The position numbers and the translations under genes were made by a program. 64,000 nucleotides of DNA from Armatimonadota bacterium (GTDB lineage: Bacteria > Armatimonadota > Fimbriimonadia > Fimbriimonadales > Fimbriimonadaceae): positions 62,001 through 126,000 of the forward strand of contig JAFDWR010000003.1 of assembly GCA_018268355.1 (NCBI GenBank). The letters are read 5' to 3'. The notes beneath the pieces are model-generated. The model was not told where the DNA came from. It saw only the letters and a program-made list of their open reading frames with translations, and searched no databases. Every line of letters begins with the position of its first letter. The stretch's first letter is position 1. This document shows, piece by piece, positions 8,498 to 19,300 of the stretch.

Positions 8498-11400
8498 CTA
8501 CAGGTCCTGCGAGAGTCCCTCACGTTCGTCCTCAAGCGTCGCTTCACGATCAAACGTAGATGCTAGCCCAATTAGTAGCTGGTGTACCGTTGGATAATTC
8601 GCTCGCGCAGCAGCCCAGGCGCGATAAGCTGACGCTTCCGCTCTCTCCAAATCACCTCCAGCACCGTTGAGCCGCGTAATAACACCCCTCATGTTGAAGC
8701 GCGAAGTAGCAATCGATCCCTTCAGCTCCTCTAAATTTCTGTACCTCTCGATGATTTGGCAAACTACTTCCGCTGGCCAGTGACCGTCATCATCGACGTT
8801 AGACTTTGCAAGCACCTTGCCAATTCCGAAAGTTACTGCCTTCATATATCCATTTGCCTGGCCCCATTGAACAACTGCCTCAATCCAATCGGGTAAGGCA
8901 GCAATACTAATCTTTTCTGAAATCGACCATTCTTCAAACGACAGAACTCCAAGCAGTTCGTTAGCGACTCGAGCCGTTGTTGCGTTTCTCGTTTCGTCGT
9001 CCGCCCCAACATCAGGCTTGAAAGCAAGTCGCAGAAGATCACAATAAGCACCCGGATCTTCCGCAATAACCTGAATAAGCGCCTTTGGCTTTCTAACATA
9101 GTGCAAAAGGGACTGGAAACAAAACTCAAGACTTGCGACTCTTCGGATATCGATGCCTGGATGCTCACTTATCATATCCAACAGATGCGAAACCCTCCAA
9201 GAAAGCCCACTTGGAACTGCAAGAGAAAGATCATTAGCAATTGCCAGCTTTTCAAGAGCAGCCAGAGCATGGACACCAAGCCTATCACTTGTATCACTTC
9301 TTGTACTGATCGACAGGGAATCGATCAACTTCAAAATAAGACCTCGCTGCAAATGCTCAGTGACCCACATCTCAACACATTCGTCGCTCCACTTGTCGGA
9401 AATTTGGTCTCTGATCTGCGCCCAAAACAAGTCTTGGACTTCAAGGGGTTCTGTGACAATGGACTGCCGCAAAGCCCCCCAGCCGTTTGAAAACAGGTAC
9501 AAGATTGCACGCTGCTCACCGACAAACCCACCCTCAGGCGGTAACGCCAGCAGTTCAGCAAGCCATGATTCGCCCGATTGCTCCGCTTTTCGATGCACGT
9601 AACCTCGCCCAAGCCCGTCTCGCCACGGAGCAGCACCCGCGAGAGTTTGGCGAAGAAGCAACAACTCATCTAGCTCACTGAGCAGCTGCGCATCAGCGAG
9701 AGCGCGGCCTACCGTCGCTGACTCAGGAGCTTGCTCGGCGAGCTCCAAAATCCCGTCAACGCCGAGTGTTCCAAAGATCTCACCCACAGATTCGACCTGG
9801 CGTTGCCTTCGGATACTCTCCTCCTGTTCAGGCTGATCATCAGACCATTGCAAGGGAAGGTCCCCCCAAGCGGCAAACAGCCATGAACTTCTTGCGACGA
9901 GGTCAAGGGGCTCGAAGAGATCCAAGACCTTCTTATAGCGATTCCTTTGCTCCAACGTCATTGCCCAATCAGCTTTCGCAAACTTCGTGTGTTGAATCCA
10001 GCGAAGCCGCATCCTTTCCCAGATATCAGATCGCTGGGCGATCGAAGTAATTTGCGTAGCGGCAGCCTGGAGCTGGTCAAGCATTCGATTTAAATACTCA
10101 TCAGAATACCCAGCGAACAAAACCGCAACTTCCGATAGTCGAGCCGAATCACAGAGCGAATCCTCCAGCATGCGGTCAAGAAGCGCGCGGTTGAACTTTT
10201 CAGCATCCACAAGCAATACCGGCGGTCTGCTAGCAATACTGCGATACTCGGGCCGACTATTCGGATGGCTAATCGAATGTGGCTCTGGCATTAGCAGCTT
10301 TTGGAGTTTCCACGCGCTCGCCGGATGGTCCTGTCGGAGAACATCCAGCACAGTCAAGCGGAAATCAACGCCGGCGTTCGTTGATGGGCTCCAGGGTAAA
10401 AACATCTCGCGAAGACTCGACATTGGATTATTCCCAGTATTACCACCAAAGCCAATTTCATCCAAGCGACAGAGAATTTGAGAGACCCGCAGAAGTAATG
10501 CATCGCTCCAGGCCAAGCGTTCGAGAGCCCATAGCAGCGATGCATGACGACTTCCTCCTGAAAGAGGATGATCTTCCTTGAAATAGAGTCCGCTCACTGT
10601 GCGGGGCTCTTCTAACTTCAAATCTCGTTCTACCGCCGCAAGGAACTGATCCGGTGAAGCCTCCGCCAGAATAGGCAGTACTCCAGCCAATGAAAACCAC
10701 GATCTTTCCGAAGCATTTTCGAGTATGGAACGAACAATTTCATCTGCAAACTGTTGGCCAGATGCATACCCGCCAATGGGTTTACCATGCTCAGAGATCA
10801 AGGCCAAGGAGTTGCAGAATCCACTCTTCAGATGACCGCTATAGACCGGCCTGGTGGCCAAGACGCCTGCCAGCCAACGTCTATGCGTAGGCAAATCAAA
10901 GGAAGGATCCATATCACCCAGGACAACCGCTACTTGTACCTTGAAGGCCTCCAGTGTTGTCGCTGAAATTTCGTTGGAGAATTGATCGTATGACAAGCCC
11001 TGATCAGTAACGAAAGTGACATTTGATGCTTTTCGAACTAGAGGCGGGTCGCCTTTACAAAGGCTCGCAACGACCGACGAGAAGTCATCGATGCTCGTCG
11101 AAGATATCCTGCAAACGGCGTCTAGATCATCCTTACTATCGCACCAACGCCCGGAAAGAAGGATGGCATGAACAATTCCAAGGCTAGATTGACTAACCCC
11201 GGACAGGTCGAAAGGGATGGGATGCGCTCCCAGCTCCCTTAGCAGCAAACTCAAGCTTGAGCGAGCTGCCTTTGCGGCCCTCCATGCCGTCTCATGATCG
11301 TTGCAGTCACGATGAATAAGCTTTGCCAGAGCATGCGCATCAGGAGGATTGACCTCAATAGTGCCACGGCCAAGAACCGGATGGCCGCAATAGACCACCA

Positions 11401-12328
11401 TATTTGAAGGATCGGCTACAATATGGTTGTCTATATTGCACATTGGGACGAGAATTGCATTTCTTACTACGGTGTTGACATTGAGAAATTCTTCAATTGT
11501 GGGCACATACAGCGTACGTCCAAGGATCGACTCAGAAAGCTCCGGGTCTAGTGCTCGAATTGAGGAATAGAGTAGAGCGAGACAATCCAATTGGTTCGAA
11601 CCAGAGAGCACCAGCGAACGCTGCGCAATCTGAACCTGCCGTTGTATCTCGTGGACAGCTTCCTCGCGACCCGCCAACATCCAGTCATCGGCAACCCTCG
11701 GCCTGCACTGGGTCGACCAGTTTTCCCACCATTCATTCAGGCCACGGACCGATGTAGCCGAACCCAACTTTGGCGCCATTCGGTAGGACAGTATCGGGTA
11801 TTGGTCGAGCCAAAATGATAGGTCCTCGAGATCGAGAAACCTTACATCCTTCCAGATCGAGAGCTCCTGCTTTGCTTCTACCCAGGTTCGACGATCCGGG
11901 AATCTATTTAAACTGACTCCAACGTAGGAGACTTGTTTCCGGTCAAGCTCAGTTTCTTCGTTTGATCGTTTGTCGAAGTCTTCATTCGCCTTCGCAACTA
12001 CATCTTTTCGGGTGGAAACCTCCCAGATCGAGAAACCTGACGGCACATTAGCTGAGCCCATCACTGTGTCAACGGTGCCGTCAAACCCGGGGAGGCCCAC
12101 TCCGCGCCCAGTATCAAAGTCGATTCGGGATCCGGCACCTACGTCTAACAGCACTAGGTTCCTTATGAACCATGGAAGGTCGCCTACAGATGCCTGCTCC
12201 GAGGCCCAAAACTGCAATTGATCGGCAGTCACAAGGTGGGCTAGTCTCACCGTACCTCCCGGCTTGTTCGAGTCAGGTCGACGTCGGTCAACAACTGACG
12301 AAGACTGTCGGAGGTGACCCGTGAGCAT
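8498..12328 (-). CDS. large candidate defence protein: nuclease-like N-terminus plus helical-repeat body
   Basis: A 1276-residue protein. The ATG at 12328 gives the longest reading, but a GTG at 12250 (residue 27) is preceded by GGGAGGT and may be the true start. The N-terminal 190 residues (DLPWFIRNLV, GLPGFDGTVD, VPSGFSIWEVS, KANEDFDKRS, WKDVRFLDLEDLSFWLDQYP) match from memory a widespread poorly characterised family of about 1200-1300 residues. Its start resembles a PD-(D/E)xK nuclease, although Ser stands where the Lys of E-x-K would be. A segment at about 215-245 (WMLAGREEAV, RSLVLSGSNQLDC) sits where a STAND-type P-loop would be but lacks GK[ST]. The remainder is leucine-rich and helical, like TPR or HEAT scaffolds. 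Base composition is clearly more AT-rich than its neighbours, suggesting transfer. The 270 nt upstream (12329-12598) hold no gene. Confidence 0.5.
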   Translation of the reverse strand: MLTGHLRQSSSVVDRRRPDSNKPGGTVRLAHLVTADQLQFWASEQASVGDLPWFIRNLVLLDVGAGSRIDFDTGRGVGLPGFDGTVDTVMGSANVPSGFSIWEVSTRKDVVAKANEDFDKRSNEETELDRKQVSYVGVSLNRFPDRRTWVEAKQELSIWKDVRFLDLEDLSFWLDQYPILSYRMAPKLGSATSVRGLNEWWENWSTQCRPRVADDWMLAGREEAVHEIQRQVQIAQRSLVLSGSNQLDCLALLYSSIRALDPELSESILGRTLYVPTIEEFLNVNTVVRNAILVPMCNIDNHIVADPSNMVVYCGHPVLGRGTIEVNPPDAHALAKLIHRDCNDHETAWRAAKAARSSLSLLLRELGAHPIPFDLSGVSQSSLGIVHAILLSGRWCDSKDDLDAVCRISSTSIDDFSSVVASLCKGDPPLVRKASNVTFVTDQGLSYDQFSNEISATTLEAFKVQVAVVLGDMDPSFDLPTHRRWLAGVLATRPVYSGHLKSGFCNSLALISEHGKPIGGYASGQQFADEIVRSILENASERSWFSLAGVLPILAEASPDQFLAAVERDLKLEEPRTVSGLYFKEDHPLSGGSRHASLLWALERLAWSDALLLRVSQILCRLDEIGFGGNTGNNPMSSLREMFLPWSPSTNAGVDFRLTVLDVLRQDHPASAWKLQKLLMPEPHSISHPNSRPEYRSIASRPPVLLVDAEKFNRALLDRMLEDSLCDSARLSEVAVLFAGYSDEYLNRMLDQLQAAATQITSIAQRSDIWERMRLRWIQHTKFAKADWAMTLEQRNRYKKVLDLFEPLDLVARSSWLFAAWGDLPLQWSDDQPEQEESIRRQRQVESVGEIFGTLGVDGILELAEQAPESATVGRALADAQLLSELDELLLLRQTLAGAAPWRDGLGRGYVHRKAEQSGESWLAELLALPPEGGFVGEQRAILYLFSNGWGALRQSIVTEPLEVQDLFWAQIRDQISDKWSDECVEMWVTEHLQRGLILKLIDSLSISTRSDTSDRLGVHALAALEKLAIANDLSLAVPSGLSWRVSHLLDMISEHPGIDIRRVASLEFCFQSLLHYVRKPKALIQVIAEDPGAYCDLLRLAFKPDVGADDETRNATTARVANELLGVLSFEEWSISEKISIAALPDWIEAVVQWGQANGYMKAVTFGIGKVLAKSNVDDDGHWPAEVVCQIIERYRNLEELKGSIATSRFNMRGVITRLNGAGGDLERAEASAYRAWAAARANYPTVHQLLIGLASTFDREATLEDEREGLSQDL

Positions 12329-12598
12329 ATTCGTGAATCATTCATATTTGGGGGAAATGGGTTTCATCTCAGATGGCCGTCAAGGCTCTGACATTCTACA
12401 TCATCTTGAAAGCCTGAAAGGTTCGTTGCCATCATCTGTCCGAAGACTAACTTATTTCCAACGTGACTCCCTGATCTTTAATCAGTTCCGTCGGTGAATC
12501 TGTTCAACGTTCGTTTTCTCGAAGTCGGAGCCATCGAACATGTCTGTCGAACGTAGGTTACGCGCGAAAGAAGATGGTCGACTCTCCGCTCCGCCGCC

Positions 12599-15019
12599 TC
12601 ACGAAATCCAGGCTCGCTCTGAACTCACCACGAACCACTCGCCACGCAGCTTGATGAGCGTTACTCGCTCGCCGCTACCGCTCAACGGTCCATCCACCTG
12701 ACCAAGCTCGACCACCGCCTTCGTCCCCCCTTCCGAGAACTGGATCCAGTCGCCATCCTTTGGCTCCTGGTCAATGAAATGGAGCCACGGTGCACGGAAA
12801 GAGATCGAACGCAACCTCCCGCTAACCTTCCCCGATCGCCGACGTGCTTCCGGCGTGTTCCAAACCAGCACACCCTCATTGCTGTACGTTTCGAAGGGCT
12901 CCATGTCCGGTGCAGTGAGCCTCGACGGCGTCCTGTTATCTCGGTCGAAGTAGCGAAATGCGAGCGCGGCGGCCACGATCTTCTCGCGGTCGCCGAGGGG
13001 CCGAGGGGCGGCGTTTGGACAGCGATCAACATCATCGCGCAGGCCGTCGCCGTCCGTATCGGCGGACTTCGGATTCAGGCCAAACTTGGCCTCGACGAGG
13101 TCAGGCAAGCCATCCTTGTCAGAGTCCCTTCGGATTGCGGGATCATCGGGGAACATGTTGATCCACTCCTTCTCGATAATCTCCTTCACTGCCATGCCGC
13201 GGTAGCTCTGCGGTTCTGTCCCTGCGAATTCAATCATCTCCGAGAAGCCAAGGTATGTTGGCCGCTCCAGCTTGGTCCCTTTCAGTTCGGCAATGTAGAC
13301 ATCCCAGCTGTCGCCGAGGGCGTCGTCGTTGAACAGGACCCAGGTTCGACCCTTCTTGTCCTTCGCAACCTTTGAATCCTTGTACAGCTCGGCAAAGTTC
13401 TCCGGCATGCGGGGGAGCCAACGGGATGGAATTCCGGGCCCATAGCCCAATCGCTTCAGCGCGGCTGACCCTTCCGCGCCACCCTTTTCCCCGATGTGCA
13501 GGGCTGCCTCCCGTCGCCACATCGAGTACGGGGCGTCGTCATTGAGCGCGTCGATCATGAACTTGATTGCATCGGGGTGTCTTGAAAGCACGACAACCGG
13601 CACCGAGAGGTTGAAGGCGGCGCGCGGGCCTCGCTCGCGAACCCGTTCTAGGAACAGGGGCGTCAGCGCCTCTATGTCGCCATGCTCGATGATCAGCGGG
13701 ATGAAGAGCTCCTCGTTCCACCGGCTCTTGTCGAGGTCGGTGACGATGTTGACGAGGGCAGGGACGTCCTCCTTCGTCACCATCTTTTTCATGAACGAAT
13801 AGAGGCCGTCGAACCCGAGAACGCGCCGGTCGAGAAAGAAGTTCTCCGAGGTGAACTTTAGGTCGGGCCGGTCCGGCTCCTCGCCCTTTGCCCAGCGGAC
13901 AAACCTCTTGAGCAGGGGGTCGAGGGCTTCCTTTCGCAGCTGGATGAGCAGGTCTCGTTCGCGCTCATCGAGGAATTCAAAGTCCTTGACCATTGCCTCG
14001 GCGAGCTTCTTTCGCTCTTCCGCGCTCTCGGGGATGGCGGGTAGCTTGCCCCGCCGATAGCCCATCATCCGGCCGTCGACAATGGCCACCCACCGATCCT
14101 CACCCGCAATCATCGGTCCCTCGACCGGCGCGGTCCAGCGCACCTCGCCGGTCGGCGAAAAGGCGGTCATCCTGGCTCCATCCGCGAGGAAGGTCTTGCC
14201 GTCTTCGCTCAGCCACAGCCGGGAGCGCAGCCGCGCATCTTCGGGGGCCATCGGCCTGCGCCAAAGCTCCTTTCCCGTCATCCAGTCGCGGGCAACGTAG
14301 TCGTTCTTTTCCCTCGAGAGGCAGGTGTCACCAGAAAGCGCGGACCAGGTCGCCGAATTCAGCTTCCAGACCAGCTTGCCTGTCCTTGCTTCGTAAACTC
14401 CGCCAGATTCGCCGTTGAGCAGGAGCAGCCCCCTGGACATGATGATCGGATAGGTGCCGGCCTTGTCGTCCTTGCGCTGCCAAAGCCTCTTCTTGGTTTT
14501 CAGGTCGACGACAACCCAGGTGTGCGAGCTCAACGTGCTGGCGAGGATGTCGCCCTCCAAGGCGATGTGATAATCAGCCCCGGTGTTCCGACCACAGATC
14601 GGCACCGTAGCGATGAGCTTGAAGTCGCGGGTCAGGATGTTGGCCTTCATCCAGTCCACCGCGATGATTCGATTCGGTTCGATGGAGATCTGCCGAACCT
14701 GGTCGAAATTCTGCCGGTGGGCTTCGGCTCCGGTTTTCGGGTCGAGCGCCAAAAAGGTTTGGAACTTGCCGTCGTACGTTGAGACCAGAACCAGTCCTTG
14801 GCCAACTTTGACCTTAAAGACGGCGCTCAACACCTTGCTCCAGAGGTTCTTGCCCGTCGCCTCGTCCACCGCTCCGACGGTTTCTCGTGTTTTGTAGAAG
14901 CAGATCCCGCCCTCGCTCCCGACGATCTCGGTGCCTGGCGCAACGAAGGTGGTCCACTTTCGAACCATGGGTGGCTCGATCGCCAGGAGGAACTTTGCCG
15001 CGAGAAGGGTGGTGAGCAT
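12599..15019 (-). CDS. secreted PQQ-like beta-propeller protein with TSP3 calcium-binding repeats
   Basis: An 806-residue protein with a weak N-terminal signal or anchor (MLTTLLAAKFLLAIEPP). Residues about 15-330 show repeated propeller blades of the PQQ type (AVDEATGKNLW, ALDPKTGAEAH, VVDLKTKKRLWQ, EARTGKLVWKL, MTGKELWRR). A helical region, about 340-560, has HEAT-like features. Around 640-670 is a thrombospondin type 3 style Ca-binding pair (DSDKDGLPDLVEAKFGLNP then DTDGDGLRDDVDRCP). The last 120 residues look like a beta-rich domain. It is probably an extracytoplasmic scaffold or quality-control protein; no catalytic motif is visible. It faces a small divergent membrane gene at 15164. Confidence 0.6.
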   Translation of the reverse strand: MLTTLLAAKFLLAIEPPMVRKWTTFVAPGTEIVGSEGGICFYKTRETVGAVDEATGKNLWSKVLSAVFKVKVGQGLVLVSTYDGKFQTFLALDPKTGAEAHRQNFDQVRQISIEPNRIIAVDWMKANILTRDFKLIATVPICGRNTGADYHIALEGDILASTLSSHTWVVVDLKTKKRLWQRKDDKAGTYPIIMSRGLLLLNGESGGVYEARTGKLVWKLNSATWSALSGDTCLSREKNDYVARDWMTGKELWRRPMAPEDARLRSRLWLSEDGKTFLADGARMTAFSPTGEVRWTAPVEGPMIAGEDRWVAIVDGRMMGYRRGKLPAIPESAEERKKLAEAMVKDFEFLDERERDLLIQLRKEALDPLLKRFVRWAKGEEPDRPDLKFTSENFFLDRRVLGFDGLYSFMKKMVTKEDVPALVNIVTDLDKSRWNEELFIPLIIEHGDIEALTPLFLERVRERGPRAAFNLSVPVVVLSRHPDAIKFMIDALNDDAPYSMWRREAALHIGEKGGAEGSAALKRLGYGPGIPSRWLPRMPENFAELYKDSKVAKDKKGRTWVLFNDDALGDSWDVYIAELKGTKLERPTYLGFSEMIEFAGTEPQSYRGMAVKEIIEKEWINMFPDDPAIRRDSDKDGLPDLVEAKFGLNPKSADTDGDGLRDDVDRCPNAAPRPLGDREKIVAAALAFRYFDRDNRTPSRLTAPDMEPFETYSNEGVLVWNTPEARRRSGKVSGRLRSISFRAPWLHFIDQEPKDGDWIQFSEGGTKAVVELGQVDGPLSGSGERVTLIKLRGEWFVVSSERAWIS

Positions 15020-15163
15020 GGTGTGCCTTGGTTTGAAGACGCTTGGCGGTCGACCGATGGTTCTTGGGTACCCCTCTCCTGGTGCGTGGCCTCACCACGT
15101 GGTCAAATTCGTTACAATGACTTTGATTGAGGATAGTCGCCTCGGTCCTTGAGCGAACGAGCC

Positions 15164-15463
15164 ATGAACGACTCATCCGAACAGGCCATTGATTCCCGCC
15201 GCCAGAGGGTGCGGCTTTGGCTGATCGTGGCAGGGCTTTCGCTGCTCACGTTCGCGACCCTCTCGCCCTTCTTCTGGAGGGCAGACATAACCCATGCGCT
15301 TGGGATGGCGTTTTTTCTGGGGCACTTGATGTGGTTCGCGATGATCTACTGGGCCACGAGGGAACGGAGGGAGAACGTGCACCGGCGGATTCTCGCGATC
15401 ATCGCTGGGTCGTTCGCGCTGAACTTGGTGCTTGGGATCGTTCGAATCGTTGTGGTGCGGTAG
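15164..15463 (+). CDS. small three-helix membrane protein
   Basis: A 99-residue protein from the ATG at 15164 (an in-frame TTG at 15149 is less likely). After a charged 20-residue leader come three hydrophobic stretches: LWLIVAGLSLLTFATLSPFF, ALGMAFFLGHLMWFAMIYW and ILAIIAGSFALNLVLGIV. No family recognised. The codon pattern agrees with the local GC-rich genes, and the hydrophobic pattern is unlikely by chance. It is divergent from the propeller/TSP3 gene. Confidence 0.5.
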   Translation: MNDSSEQAIDSRRQRVRLWLIVAGLSLLTFATLSPFFWRADITHALGMAFFLGHLMWFAMIYWATRERRENVHRRILAIIAGSFALNLVLGIVRIVVVR

Positions 15464-16332
15464 GTGGCTGCGGTTTAGTCCTCTTGCACTTGCTGCCCTC
15501 CGGGTTGGTGAATGTGCGGGGGCAGGCTATCCACTGCCGCCAACACGTCCCGAACGCCTAGGAGTATGGAAGAGTTAGAATCTGGTAATGACGTTGGAGC
15601 GAGGTCAATGAAAGATGATTAATTCCTCACTTCGAAAATTTTGCTTTGCCCGTGGGCGGTGGTAATGGCGGATTTATGCGATCTAGGAATAGCGTAGGCA
15701 CCCTCGGATAGGCAATTGTTTAACGGATAAAGTCAGCGGTATCGTGGATTCTCAACTTGGATGATCTGTTCATGCCAGGGCCATGGTGAATTGAGTTAGC
15801 ATCTATAGATCGTGGCCCAGGAGCTCGGTCGTGGCAGATTTCGCTCTGTAACTGAGTCGTCCCTAAATGACTTCAGACCAAGTGCCCCAAACACGAGAAG
15901 CGAATTAAACTTAAGAGTGCACATGATCGGAGGGATCGAATTGGTAGTGCCAATGCCCAATTGTCGGTACCGATCGAACGAGATCAAGCTCAGAGAGAAT
16001 AGCTACTTCCAGAGCGAAGATGATGAAACCACCGAAAGGGCCACGGGCCTTGCTCGGGAGGGCTCTCCGCAAGGCAGGGAAACTGACCCACTCTGGGATT
16101 GGAATTTTGCTCAGGAGCTTTCAGCCATAGGCGTTTAGAATTCCAGACCCTTAACATATCCTCCAGCACTTTTTTTACTAGCCTAGGCAAAAGTCTAGCT
16201 GAAGATTTACCGTTTGTTTCAACTCTTTGGCTACTCCAACGATACCTGGAAAGACTTTGCTATTCTGGCTTTCGAACCATAAAGCCGAACGACACTGCCG
16301 GTATCGTCGCGAAAGTTCAACTCAAACCAAGC
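15464..16332. other. 869-nt AT-richer stretch without a convincing gene
   Basis: Nothing in this interval has both a plausible start and protein-like composition; the longest open stretches are under 110 codons with random-looking translations. It lies directly downstream of the RHS gene, where an immunity gene is normally found. Continuing the RHS frame beyond its stop at 16333 gives about 33 open codons with protein-like content (FELNFRDDTGSVV) before the next stop. This may be a relic of an earlier longer tip or of an immunity gene. Composition resembles the RHS tip rather than the flanking GC-rich genes. Confidence 0.4.
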
Positions 16333-19300
16333 CTATTCGTTAAAGGGCACACCTTCGTGGACAAAACTACTCCATAGCTCCCGGCAAACATAAAGACTGT
16401 AGCCAGCACACCCAGCCACGGCAGCAAGTAGAAGTCCGTTCTTGAATCTACCACCTGCTTCCACTCCTTCGAGAATGAGGTCGACCATCGGAGAAATGAA
16501 CCTAAACTCTCGGTCAATGCATTCGATTAAGTGATCTGTAGTTGGCTCAAGTCCGATCTCGGCGCAGCAGTAGAGAAAGAATGCCCAGTGGATAGTATGG
16601 TGTGCTTCATGAAACTCCATAACGCCAAAACCGAGAAGAAATGGGATGGTGAATAACATGATCACACCAACCCCAGTGGCAATAAGCGCGATCATCTGAG
16701 CAAAACCACCCCAGCCAGGTTTGTTGCCCGTTTCATCAATAAATGAAACGGGATCATTTGAGCAGTAGTTGTACCAGTTTGGTCCAAACTTCGCTGGATC
16801 TTCGCTTACGAACCGCCCCGTCCCTGGTTCGTAGTACCTCGCCCGCATGTACACCATGCCCGACTCATCATCGGTCACGTGCCCAATGGCGGCGCAGTAG
16901 TCCCGCTTCTCGCCGGTACCCGAGGACACCTTGGTTCCCCAAGGATCGACAACCGTCTCCGCAGACACGGTGTAGCCGTTCGTGGTCTTGCTGAGCGTCC
17001 GCACCATGTTGCCGTGGGCGTCGTAGAGCGGATAGACGTAAACGTCCTGAGCCGGATTCGAGCGGGTCCAGGACATCCCCCAATCGCTCGAGGAGCGGAC
17101 GTACTTCTGGATCCGGTCGATGCCGCGCGCACCGAGTGCGTTGGCGGTCACATCGCAGTCGATGTTCGGCCCAAACGAGCCCGCAAAGTGGGTGCGGTCT
17201 TCTTCGAATCCCATCTGTCCGTCGTAATAGTAGCGCGAAGTTGGCGTATTCCACCCTGAAACCTGGTCATAGAATCCAGAGCCTTGAATGACCTGTTCGT
17301 CATCGCTCAAGTATTGCCAGCTCAAGGTAAGTCCCTCAAACTTCATCGCACGCATGCCGTCGGCGCGGTATTCGTACCGCGCACCGGACTGCTGAGTCGA
17401 ACACGAGAGCATCCGGTTCGAGGTCCAGTCCCAGGTCATAACGCGAGCGTTGTTGTTTCCACCACCCGAGGTATTCACCGAGCGACCGGTCATGTTGCCC
17501 ACCGCATCGTAGGTGTAGGTCTGCCCCGGCGAGGCGGTCATGCGGTTCAGGTTGTCGTAGGTCCATGTTCCCGTATTCGCCGAATCTCCCGTTCGGTTTC
17601 CAGCGGGGTCATAGGTCCACGTCCGCGTCGAACCACCCATCGTGCAGCTCGTCAGGTAATCCCGATCCGCATCATAGCCATAGGACTCCGTTCGGTTCAG
17701 GATGTAGTTCTGAACGTTGTTCGGATCCTTGACGTAGTGCTGGCTTGCCGTCTTGAGACCGAGCGGCGAGGCATAGGTTGCCACGTTGCTCGTGATCGCT
17801 TCCATTCCGCTGCTGGTCTGGAAGTGATACGCGAGCTCCTGGGTTCGACCCGCCGAATCGAGGGTGGCGTCGCTTCGCACACGGCTTACCGGGCCACTGT
17901 TGCCTAGGCCGTAGTAGCTGTCGTAGCCACGACCCGTGGCAGCCGCCGACGTCAGGCTCGGCGTCTGCGCGAAGGCGCTCGCCAGCAGTCGACCCGAAGA
18001 GTCGTAGGCATAGTGGAACTCATCCTTGCCCGGGACCCAGTTGTTTCCGCTCTTGACCTGCTCTTGCATCGTTTGGAAGATGCGCGCGCCCTTCAGCGGT
18101 GATCCGACCCGGATGTAATCCAGGTAACGGAACGACGACTGACCGTTCGGAGTGTCATAGACCACTCGGTCACGGTCGCCATAGGCGTTGTAGGTGTAGG
18201 TCGCGGTGTAGTCGCGGCCATAGCCTCCGTACTCGTGAACCTGGCTCGGCTGACCCACGGCTACGCCGCTTTGGACGTACGTCAGGTCCTGCTGGATCGC
18301 CGAGGAGCCGTCCTTGATGCTCACCGGCTGGCCGTTCTCGATCCCGCTCGTGCCGTAGGTGTACTGCACGCACATGGGATTGTTCGACAGGTCGTTGCGG
18401 GTGATCTGGTTGACCCGCCCATCAAGGTCGTAGTACGTCTTGAACCTGCGACCCTTCGCGTCCTGGACTTCAATCGCGCGTCCCGACGAGTCGTAGGCGA
18501 TGTTCGTCGTCGTCCGGTTAAGTCCGCCGTAGTCTTCGACCACGACATCGGCTTGGCCCCACTTGGGCGACTGGTCAGCACCATAGGTGGTGTGGGTTTG
18601 GACATATTGGGGCGTACCGCTCACGAATTTCTGCAGCTGGTAGACGTCGGTCGACCGGCCCTTGCTGTCGTAGACCATCGTTACCGAATGGGTTCCCGTC
18701 GCTTGGACCTGATACTTCCAGGCATCGGCCGAGGTCGACGAGACGTAGCTAGGCAACGTCGTGCTCGTATTGAGGCTGATCCCGCCGTACTTGGGGTCAT
18801 AGACGCGGTAAGTCTGGCCCTTCGAGCCCTGGGCGGCACTGCTGTCGTAATAGTCCGTGAAGGAGTATCGCCAGGCACTCGTCTGACCGTTGAAGGTTCC
18901 ACGGCTGCGGGTCGCTTTCTGCTGGTAGTACTTGTCCGCACCCCAGTAGGCGGTCGACGTTTCCCAGACGCGCACGTAGGTCGGCGTTGAATTGGTGTAG
19001 GTCTTGTATCCTTCGCGAGCGATCTTGTTGAGGGGTTCGCCCTTGAAGTTGTAGGTGCACTCAGACTCGGTGAACTGGATTACATTTGGCAGATTGTTGA
19101 GCCCTCGCAAGTAACCGAGGTTGAATACGGTGGGCTGAGGGTTAGCGCTTTCAAGACCTGCGTCGCGAGCTCCCGGATAGATAAGATCGCGGCTCCAGAG
19201 AGCGTTTTGCGACTCCATATCGTAGACGGCAGTCGACATCGGCTGATGGCGCTTTGCGATTGTCGTACCGGACGCTTGGTAGTAAACGTCATACGGCATC

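Noticed and set aside
15812-16138. 108-codon plus-strand frame downstream of RHS as possible immunity gene
   Set aside because: Wrong strand for an RHS immunity gene, no good start site and random-looking translation.
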